Of a stretch of DNA of 64,000 nucleotides, positions 24,693-32,149 are shown piece by piece. Source of the DNA: J027 sp965215855. GTDB taxonomy: Bacteria > Chloroflexota > Anaerolineae > Aggregatilineales > J027. The notes under the pieces were generated by a model that was given only the letters and a program-made list of their open reading frames with translations, searched no databases and was not told the origin of the DNA. The stretch spans positions 1,240,001 through 1,304,000 of the forward strand of contig CBDCER010000003.1 in assembly GCA_965215855.1 (NCBI GenBank). Direction: 5' to 3'. Each line of letters starts with the position of its first letter. Within the stretch, counting starts at the first letter, position 1. A program made the position numbers and the translations under genes.

Positions 24693-24740
24693 GATAAGAA
24701 TAGTAGTAAATTAATTTCAGTTATATTGAAATAAAGTGTA

Positions 24741-25760
24741 ATGTCTCGCAAAGGTGATCCGCCCCATACACATCTTAGACTTGAGGATATTGCGCGTTTG
24801 AGTGGCGTATCGCGCTCAACTGTTTCACGGGTAATCAATCAGCATCCTAATGTGAGCGCCAAAACGCAACGTAAGGTATTAGCAGCCATTGAGCAATATA
24901 ATTACCAACCTAATTTGGCTGCACGCGCATTGGTGACCCAAAAACTAAATGTTATTGGCATTTTGATTCCTCACATTGTCAGCGATGTTTTCTCCGATCC
25001 ATTTTTTGCCTTACTCCTTCAATCCATAACAGCCACAGCTAACCAGCTTAATTATGGTGTGACACTTTGGCTTACTAGCACTGAAAATGGTACCAACACA
25101 TTAGACCGTGTTTTAAACAACCGCTTGCTGGATGGATTGATTGTTGCCTCAGCCGTAGTTGATAAGCAGTTCTTAGGAAAACTGGAAGAGCGCCACCGAC
25201 CGTATCTCCTGGTCGGCCATCCAGATCCTGCTGCTGGTGCTAGCTTTGTTGATGTTGAGAATGAAGTTGGGGGGCAAGTTCTTACTGAACATCTCATTAA
25301 CCAGGGATATAGGCGCATAGGTTTTATCCCAGGCCGCAAAGAATTAGCATCCAGCCAAGATCGTGAACAAGGTTATACAAAAGCGTTAACCGAGGCTAAC
25401 CTTCCCGTTATCATTGGCCCTGCAGGTAATTTTACAGAGGCTGGCGGCTATGAAGCTATGCAATCATTGTTGCCACGAGATGTTGATGCCGTTTTTTGTG
25501 CCAGCGACCTGATGGCGATTGGTGCGCTGCGAGCCATCAAAGAAGTGGGCTTATGTACTCCTGATGATATTGCTGTGGGTGGATTTGATGATATGCAGCT
25601 GGCAAAAACCACTGATCCACCACTTACAACAATCCGCCAATCTATTGACCGTCTGGGGGAAGTGGCCGCTGAAGGCATTATCGACATCCTAGAAAATTCC
25701 GAAAAAACCTTATTCCAACGCATTCTTCCCGTTGAGTTAGTTATTCGTAACTCAACATAA
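24741..25760 (+). CDS. LacI-family repressor, probably CelR-like (cello-oligosaccharide sensor)
   Basis: The N-terminal helix-turn-helix (about residues 12-60) reads LEDIARLSGVSRSTVSRVIN, followed by the hinge YNYQPNLAARALVTQK. The periplasmic-binding-protein-like ligand domain (about 70-335) has the usual LacI landmarks (IGILIPHIVSD, GYRRIGFIPG, AVFCASDLMAIGALRA, GGFDDMQLA). Length (339) is standard. The gene has its own strong promoter with a CelR-type operator and is followed by transporter and glycosidase genes for beta-glucans, so cellobiose or a related glucoside is the likely inducer. It probably represses itself and the downstream operon. Confidence 0.9.
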   Translation: MSRKGDPPHTHLRLEDIARLSGVSRSTVSRVINQHPNVSAKTQRKVLAAIEQYNYQPNLAARALVTQKLNVIGILIPHIVSDVFSDPFFALLLQSITATANQLNYGVTLWLTSTENGTNTLDRVLNNRLLDGLIVASAVVDKQFLGKLEERHRPYLLVGHPDPAAGASFVDVENEVGGQVLTEHLINQGYRRIGFIPGRKELASSQDREQGYTKALTEANLPVIIGPAGNFTEAGGYEAMQSLLPRDVDAVFCASDLMAIGALRAIKEVGLCTPDDIAVGGFDDMQLAKTTDPPLTTIRQSIDRLGEVAAEGIIDILENSEKTLFQRILPVELVIRNST

Positions 25761-25875
25761 GCAGAACGATACATTAAGTAAGGAGCTTATCAAGTAAAGG
25801 AGTGAGTTTATCGATTGAGCGAGATGAGTCAATTAAAGAGTAGGTGCATTCTAACGCATACGCATTCTGAAGCTA

Positions 25876-25901
25876 TTGGGAGAACTTTAGCCGGTTCCCA
25901 A
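25876..25901. promoter_or_regulatory. Possible split operator before the binding-protein gene
   Basis: TTGGGA and TCCCAA, the outer parts of the CelR-type operator, recur here as an inverted repeat separated by 14 bp. The half-sites match, but the spacing differs from the 24671 site. It may be a degenerate pair of operators or a hairpin. It lies 55 bp before the binding-protein start. Confidence 0.35.
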
Positions 25902-25955
25902 ATATGCAACTGAAATACACCCAAAACCATCATTATAATTGAGGAGATTTAAAGA

Positions 25956-27329
25956 ATGTCTAGGAAACTTAAGTTCTTCGCCATGGCTCTAGTTATGGCA
26001 CTGGTGTTGTCCCTCATTCCAGGGACTTCCAATATAGCCGCTCAAGATGAAATGGCACGTATCGTCTGGTTTGTTGGCCTGGGTACAGGCGGCAACGACG
26101 AGCAAATCGCTGCTCAAGAAGCAGTCGTGGCTGAATTCAATGCTACGGTTGGTGCAGCTGAAGGAATCGAGTTGGAGCTAGTAATTGTCCAAAATGATGT
26201 AGCCTATGATACGCTCTCGACATTGATCGCCACCGAAGACGAAGCCCCCGATATTGTTGGCCCAGTAGGTATTCGTGGCTCAAACGCTTTCGATGGCAAC
26301 TGGATGGATCTGGAACCGTTGGTAGAAGCTGCGGGCTACGATCTAAGTCAGTTCCCACCCTCGCTGGTGGACTTCTATCGTGTAGAGGGGCAGGGACTAA
26401 TTGGTTTGCCCTTTGGCGTGTTCCCCAGCATGATTTACTTCAACCGCGATCTGTTTGATGCAGCTGGCTTGCCCTATCCTCCCCAAAGCTACGGTGAACC
26501 CTATGCCGACGGCGATCCGTGGGACTTTGACAAGCTGGAAGAACTGGCGCTCCTGCTGACGCTGGATGTCAACGGCAACGATGCTACTTCGCCGGACTTT
26601 GATCTAGACAATATTGTTCAATTTGGTTTTGCCCAGCAATGGTCCGATGCCCGCCGAATGGCAACACAGTTCGGCGCTGGCAGCTTTGTGGGTGAAGATG
26701 GTTCTGCTGCCATGCCTGCTGTATGGGCCGACTACTTCCGTTGGTACTACACCGGTATCTGGGATAGTCACTTTATTCCCAACGACAGCTATGTGAACAG
26801 CGATATTTTGGCGACTGGTGATCCGTTTGGATCAGGTAATGTTGCTATGGCTCAAACCCATTTGTGGTATACCTGCTGTGTATTAGGAGTTCCCAATTGG
26901 GACCTGGCGGTTCAACCTGCCTATAACGGTGTGGTAACAACGCCGCTGCACGCCGACACCTTCCGTATTTTGCAGCAGTCTGATAACCCCGAAGCCGCCT
27001 TCACAGTTCTAACCTATCTGATTGGTGAGGGTTCGCTTGATTTGCTGGGTGTGTATGGTGGTATGCCAGCGCGTCCTGAGGACCGTGATAGTTTCATCGC
27101 TGGCCTGGATGAGACATTCACACAGGGTGTCAACTGGCAGGTTGCCATTGATAGTTTGAATTTCCCCGACTCGCCCAGCCATGAGAGCAATATGCCTAAT
27201 TTCCAGAAGGCCGACGAACGTATCGGTGCTTTCCAGACATTGATCCAAAGCACACCAGATTTGGATATTGATGCCGAAATGGAAACCCTGATCGCTGATC
27301 TGCAAGGCATTTTTGACGAAGTAGAATAA
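25956..27329 (+). CDS. ABC sugar transporter, extracellular substrate-binding protein
   Basis: A family-1 type extracellular solute-binding protein of 457 residues. The signal peptide (MSRKLKFFAMALVMALVLSL) ends at a probable AAQ cleavage site, and there is no lipobox Cys, unusual for a monoderm-type cell where such proteins are normally lipid-anchored. The body has typical landmarks: DVAYDTLSTLIATEDEAPDI, LPFGVFPSMIYFNRDLFDAAGL, and C-terminal AAFTVLTYLIGE. GAGGAG precedes the ATG. It is the first gene of the transporter operon. Context (GH1, two GH3 enzymes, CelR-type regulator) points to beta-glucan oligosaccharides as ligand. Confidence 0.92.
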   Translation: MSRKLKFFAMALVMALVLSLIPGTSNIAAQDEMARIVWFVGLGTGGNDEQIAAQEAVVAEFNATVGAAEGIELELVIVQNDVAYDTLSTLIATEDEAPDIVGPVGIRGSNAFDGNWMDLEPLVEAAGYDLSQFPPSLVDFYRVEGQGLIGLPFGVFPSMIYFNRDLFDAAGLPYPPQSYGEPYADGDPWDFDKLEELALLLTLDVNGNDATSPDFDLDNIVQFGFAQQWSDARRMATQFGAGSFVGEDGSAAMPAVWADYFRWYYTGIWDSHFIPNDSYVNSDILATGDPFGSGNVAMAQTHLWYTCCVLGVPNWDLAVQPAYNGVVTTPLHADTFRILQQSDNPEAAFTVLTYLIGEGSLDLLGVYGGMPARPEDRDSFIAGLDETFTQGVNWQVAIDSLNFPDSPSHESNMPNFQKADERIGAFQTLIQSTPDLDIDAEMETLIADLQGIFDEVE

Positions 27330-27487
27330 CCGGGAACGGTCTGATGGGTGGGGAGCTGATTGTTCCCCGCCCCAATCTCGTCTGTACCACACTGATTTCC
27401 GGTTGATTCATGCTTCGCCTCAGGTAACATGCGCTTACCCCGTACAAAGTGAAAGATTTCTGCGAAAAATAATGAGGGAGAAATGTG

Positions 27488-28450
27488 ATGTCAACGGTAA
27501 CAAAAACTGCTACTGAATCACAAATGCAGCAGATCAAACAAACCGGTATGACAACAGAACGTCGCCGTGTCCTTTGGGGATGGGCGTTTCTGTCACCATG
27601 GATCATCGGATTTTTGATTTTCACACTGGTGCCGCTATTAGCCTCACTTGCTTTTACATTTACCGATTTTAATCTTAATGATGTGGACGCTACCGAGTTC
27701 TCGGGGTTGGATAATTATGAGCAGCTAACAACAGACCCCAATGTACGTATCTCGTTGCGGGTGACACTCTTATTTATGGCGATTTCAATTCCGTTTTCGA
27801 TTTTTATTCCGCTTGGACTGGCCTTATTGTTAAATGCCAAGAGTCTGCCGGCCAAGACGTTATTCCGCACATTATTCTATATGCCATTTGTGGTACCAGT
27901 GGTTTCAGCCGTTGGCATCTGGAATGGGTTCTTGAATCAACAATCGGGCTGGCTCAATCGTGTCATTGAATTATTCGGAATCGGTGGCCCAGATTGGACT
28001 AATAGCATTACTTGGATTTACCCGGCCATGCTGCTCATCGGTATTTGGGGTACTGGTAACGCCATGTTGATCCTTTTGGCAGGACTCCAGGGTGTGCCTA
28101 CCGAGCTTTACGAAGCAGCCAAAGTGGATGGGGCCGGACCGTTCCGCCGATTTCGCGTTATTACATTGCCCATGATTTCGCCAGTTATTTTCTATAACCT
28201 TGTACTTACAACCATTGGCCTGTTTCGTTATTTTGATATTCCTTACATGCTCAAACGCGGAACAGGCGATCCCGGGAACTCGACCCTGTTCTACAACATC
28301 CATCTGTATAAAACGGCCTTTACATTCAAAGAAATGGGCTATGGCTCAACACTGGCGTGGTTGCTTTTCGTGATCGCACTCATCGTCACTATTGTATTGT
28401 TCTGGAGCGCCCGCTACTGGGTGTATTATGCGGCAGGAGATGAACGCTGA
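27488..28450 (+). CDS. ABC sugar transporter, MalF-type permease
   Basis: A 320-residue inner-membrane permease with six predicted membrane helices. It starts with RRRVLWGWAFLSPWIIGFLI and has the coupling-helix (EAA) motif in LYEAAKVDGAGPFRRFRVI, where the ATPase docks. This is the size of the usual MalF-like partner in three-gene sugar importers, without a large extra loop. The ATG at 27488 has GGGAG upstream. Its stop overlaps the start of the next permease (TGATG), so the two are translationally coupled. Confidence 0.92.
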   Translation: MSTVTKTATESQMQQIKQTGMTTERRRVLWGWAFLSPWIIGFLIFTLVPLLASLAFTFTDFNLNDVDATEFSGLDNYEQLTTDPNVRISLRVTLLFMAISIPFSIFIPLGLALLLNAKSLPAKTLFRTLFYMPFVVPVVSAVGIWNGFLNQQSGWLNRVIELFGIGGPDWTNSITWIYPAMLLIGIWGTGNAMLILLAGLQGVPTELYEAAKVDGAGPFRRFRVITLPMISPVIFYNLVLTTIGLFRYFDIPYMLKRGTGDPGNSTLFYNIHLYKTAFTFKEMGYGSTLAWLLFVIALIVTIVLFWSARYWVYYAAGDER

Positions 28451-30663
28451 TGAATCAGTATGATCGCAAACTACGCGGGTTAACAATTGCAGGCACCGTG
28501 ACGTTACTTACAGTGATGGTCTTGTCCGTCTACCTGATGCCGTTTGGCTACATGGTTATGACATCGTTCAAGAATCAGGAGCAGATCGTTCGCAATACGA
28601 TACTACCTTTGACACAGGAAACTTATGAATATCAGGGGGAAGAACTGCCGGGTTATCGCGTCGAATCAGGGCAGCAATACCCCGTGTACCTGGTTCCGAT
28701 TGGCGAAGACCTACAAACACTGGCCCTTGTCAAAACCAGTGCTGAGATCGCCTTCGCTGATGCGCCGAACATCTTCCTTGACCCCAGTACACTCCGCTTT
28801 GTGGAATGGAAAGGCGACATCGAGACTTTAGAACGTGCGCCGCAAATCTCGCTATACACCTCCACTCCCGTAACGGCCAATCCGGATTATGGTGTTGAAA
28901 ACAGCAAGCGTTACCCGATCTATCAGACTGATGTGGATGATGAGATCCAGCAGTGGGCGCTTATCCGCACCCCGGAGCATATTTTCATTGATACCCAGCA
29001 CCCGAATGATGGCATTATCGAGTGGACCGGTGACATCATAATGCTGGATCGTACTCAACAAATAGTATCTTACAAATTTCGTGGCACTAATGATCCTGAG
29101 AATGGGTTGGTCAGGTTCAAAGACTATCCCTTATATCAGGTAACACTTGAAGCAGATGTTCAGGAGGAATGGGCGCTCGTTAAGGGTGCTTCTCACATCT
29201 TTGTTGATATCACTAACCCTGAAGCCGGTGTTTTTGAGTGGACTGGCGACCTTGCAACGCTCGAAGAAACCGGTAATACCTATACTCACTTCGGCGCTCT
29301 CAACCGCGAGGCGGGGCTGGTGGGCAATGAAAATTTCCCGGTCTATTACGCCCCAGCCGGAGAGGAAGGGGCACAGGCACAATGGGCACTTATTCGCCCT
29401 GGAACCAGCACAGATGAAAGTCTGTTCATCAACACCAGCCAGGACGATGCTCTGGTGTACGAAGTCTTTGATGATCGTTTCGTTCCGGTGTTAGAAGATG
29501 CAACTCTGCTCTATCAAGGCAAATATAATGAGCGGGTCTATGGTTTGGTTTCTTTGGGAACTTATCCAGTTTATACCGTTCCAGGAACAGAAGGCGACCA
29601 GCAACTAGCATTGGTACGACAAGGAACTGGCACAGAAGATAGTATCTTCATCAACTTGAATAGCATTGAGGTCGATAGTATCCAGGAAGATATTGAATAT
29701 ATCCAGCAGCCGGTTGATTTATCTACTCTAACGCCTGTGTTTGAAACCGAAAGCACGTATCGCCATAACGTGATGCGGTTGCCACAATGGGGGGTTGTGC
29801 TAGGCGATGAGTTGCCGCTGTATGAGGCCCCCATCCCAGACTACGGCGAACAATGGGCACTGGTCGCAGCAGGAACACCTGGGCGGACACCCACCTATTA
29901 TGTTTCGCCCTCTGACCTTGAATCCGGTGTTTTCGAGTATTCGGACCAATGGGTCGGCTCGCTGCAAACCATTGATAGGGTCGATTTTCAATTGGACAAC
30001 TACGGCGAAGCCTGGGACCGTATCAACTTCCCACGCTTGCTATTCAATACGTTGTTCATTGCCTTGGTCGGACTGACTGGGACGCTCATTTCCTGCTCAC
30101 TAGTCGCTTATGGCTTTGCACGCTTCCCAATTCCGTACAAGAACGTGATTTTCCTGGTGCTAATTGCTACCATCATCTTGCCGAGGCAGGTCACGTTGGT
30201 CCCGACATTTGCCTTTTTCTCTAAGATCGGCTGGACTGGTACGTGGTTACCGCTGCTGGTGCCGCACTTTTTCGCCAACGCTTACAACGTGTTCTTGCTG
30301 CGCCAGTTCTTCCAGTCCATTCCGCGTGAGATGGATGAAGCCGCCATGATCGACGGTGCTGGTCCCTTCCGGATCCTGCGTTCTATCATCTTGCCACAAG
30401 CATATCCAGCCCTAGTAGCTGCTGGTCTGTTTCACATAGTCTTCGCCTGGAATGACTATTTTGAGCCATTGATCTACCTGTTGGGCAATGAGGATTTATA
30501 CCCGATCTCAGTGGGTGTCCAGCAATTCAATTTTGTATTTGGACAAGAACCTCATCTCATTCAGGCCGCCGCGCTGATGGCGATGGTGTTGCCACTCATT
30601 TTGTTCATGTTCTCTCAACGGTTCTTTATGCAAGGCATTGTCATCACGGGTGTCGACAAGTAG
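28450..30663 (+). CDS. ABC sugar transporter, MalG-type permease with six-repeat extracytoplasmic insertion
   Basis: The C-terminal ~220 residues (520-737) are an ordinary MalG-type permease domain (NTLFIALVGLTGTLISCSLV, EAA motif in EMDEAAMIDGAGPFRILRSI). The first helix (about 15-38, GTVTLLTVMVLSVYLMPFGY) is also normal. Between them lie about 450 residues instead of the usual ~40-60. They consist of six tandem repeats, 70-83 residues apart, each starting with a Y/F/L-P-x-Y motif (residues 77, 155, 226, 296, 372, 455) followed by (Q)WALV/LALV, IF(I/V)D and often EWTGDxxTLE. With the first helix preceding them, the repeats should lie outside the membrane, near the binding protein. The frame is continuous, with no frameshift. 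The repeats are unknown to me; roles in substrate capture, wall attachment or binding-protein docking are guesses. Confidence 0.9.
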   Translation: MNQYDRKLRGLTIAGTVTLLTVMVLSVYLMPFGYMVMTSFKNQEQIVRNTILPLTQETYEYQGEELPGYRVESGQQYPVYLVPIGEDLQTLALVKTSAEIAFADAPNIFLDPSTLRFVEWKGDIETLERAPQISLYTSTPVTANPDYGVENSKRYPIYQTDVDDEIQQWALIRTPEHIFIDTQHPNDGIIEWTGDIIMLDRTQQIVSYKFRGTNDPENGLVRFKDYPLYQVTLEADVQEEWALVKGASHIFVDITNPEAGVFEWTGDLATLEETGNTYTHFGALNREAGLVGNENFPVYYAPAGEEGAQAQWALIRPGTSTDESLFINTSQDDALVYEVFDDRFVPVLEDATLLYQGKYNERVYGLVSLGTYPVYTVPGTEGDQQLALVRQGTGTEDSIFINLNSIEVDSIQEDIEYIQQPVDLSTLTPVFETESTYRHNVMRLPQWGVVLGDELPLYEAPIPDYGEQWALVAAGTPGRTPTYYVSPSDLESGVFEYSDQWVGSLQTIDRVDFQLDNYGEAWDRINFPRLLFNTLFIALVGLTGTLISCSLVAYGFARFPIPYKNVIFLVLIATIILPRQVTLVPTFAFFSKIGWTGTWLPLLVPHFFANAYNVFLLRQFFQSIPREMDEAAMIDGAGPFRILRSIILPQAYPALVAAGLFHIVFAWNDYFEPLIYLLGNEDLYPISVGVQQFNFVFGQEPHLIQAAALMAMVLPLILFMFSQRFFMQGIVITGVDK

Positions 30664-30731
30664 TTATGTTGGTCCTCATGGCGAGGGCCAACCTGTTATT
30701 CGATAATTAGTAGCCACTTTAAGGGTGGATT

Positions 30732-32051
30732 ATGACGACAACATTTCCAAAAGACTTCATTTGGGGCGTGGCGACTTCCGCCTACCAAATCGAAGGCGCG
30801 AGTTTAGAAGATGGGCGGGGAGAGTGCATCTGGCATCGCTTTTCGCATACGTATGGCAATGTATGGGAGAATCACAACGGGGATGTAGCGTGCGATCACT
30901 ATCATCGTTATTCCGATGATATTCGCCTCATGCAATCATTAGGTGTACACGCCTATCGTTTCTCGACTTCTTGGCCGCGTGTACTCTCGACAGGCACCGG
31001 CCAGCCCAATCCGGCAGGACTGGATTTTTATGACCGTCTTGTCGATGAATTACTGGTGACTGGTATTGAACCTTTCCTAACCCTTTACCACTGGGATCTG
31101 CCACAGGCATTGCAGGATCAAGGCGGATGGGCCAATCCAGCGAGTGTCCAGTGGTTTGCCAGTTATGCGGAGTTGATGGCGAAACGTCTGGGTGATCGTG
31201 TAAAACACTGGGCCACGCACAATGAACCCTGGGTAATTGCCTTTATGGGGAATCACCTGGGTGTCCATGCCCCCGGCATTCAAGATTTGCCGACGGCGCT
31301 CCGGGTTGCCCATCATTTATTACTCTCGCATGGCGCTGCTGTACCGGTTATCCGCCAACATGTCACTGATGCACAAGTTGGACTGGTCCTCGATCAGGTT
31401 TTTTTCCAGCCCGCCTCGGATGATCCTCAAGATGTACAGGCCGCCCGTGTGAAAGATAACACACGAAACCTGTGGTTTCTGAATCCCATATTTAAGGGCC
31501 ATTATCCAGCAGAGGCAGTTGCTCATTACGGTAACGCCCTCGATGGTATCGATCTGGAAGCTGTTAAACAGGCTCATCTTCCACTGGATTTTATTGGGGT
31601 TAACTACTACAGACGCAATTTTGTTGGTCAACAAGGGCTTGTAGATTCCCCCGCCGATGCACCGCACACAGCAATGGGTTGGGAAATCTATCCACAGGGA
31701 TTATACGAAATATTGACCCGTGCAGCCTTGGAATATGTACCGCCAGCGATTTACATCACGGAAAATGGGGCTGCATTCGACGATGCCCCGCCGCAAAATG
31801 GTGTGGTTGAAGACCCCGCACGCGTCAAGTATCTACAGCAGCATTTCGAAGCGGCGGCAAAAGCTATCGCGGACGGTGTGCCTTTGAAGGGCTATTTTGT
31901 GTGGAGCCTGTTGGATAACTTTGAGTGGGCTTTTGGTTATGACAAGCGATTCGGCATTGTTCATGTCGATTTTGAGACTTTGCAGCGCGTACCTAAACGG
32001 AGCGCTTTATATCTAAAAGAAATCATCGCCTCCTCTGAACTTGGCAACTAG
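30732..32051 (+). CDS. GH1 beta-glucosidase
   Basis: A 439-residue GH1 enzyme, which hydrolyses terminal beta-glucosyl residues of cellobiose and cello-oligosaccharides with retention. The acid/base Glu165 lies in THNEPWV and the nucleophile Glu344 in YITENGA. The N-terminal signature FPKDFIWGVATSAYQIEGA and the subsite residues in LYHWDLPQAL and YFVWSLLDNFEWAFGY are all present. There is no signal peptide, so it acts in the cytoplasm on imported sugars. It lies 68 bp after the permease genes and is probably cotranscribed. Start ATG at 30732. Confidence 0.95.
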   Translation: MTTTFPKDFIWGVATSAYQIEGASLEDGRGECIWHRFSHTYGNVWENHNGDVACDHYHRYSDDIRLMQSLGVHAYRFSTSWPRVLSTGTGQPNPAGLDFYDRLVDELLVTGIEPFLTLYHWDLPQALQDQGGWANPASVQWFASYAELMAKRLGDRVKHWATHNEPWVIAFMGNHLGVHAPGIQDLPTALRVAHHLLLSHGAAVPVIRQHVTDAQVGLVLDQVFFQPASDDPQDVQAARVKDNTRNLWFLNPIFKGHYPAEAVAHYGNALDGIDLEAVKQAHLPLDFIGVNYYRRNFVGQQGLVDSPADAPHTAMGWEIYPQGLYEILTRAALEYVPPAIYITENGAAFDDAPPQNGVVEDPARVKYLQQHFEAAAKAIADGVPLKGYFVWSLLDNFEWAFGYDKRFGIVHVDFETLQRVPKRSALYLKEIIASSELGN

Positions 32052-32149
32052 ATTGCCGCTTATCTTGGTCTTCGCAACCTGGGGCGGCAGAGATGTTAGC
32101 TCCAGAGCGAAGACTACTTATCATAAGTATCATAAGGAGATTGTTTTAT

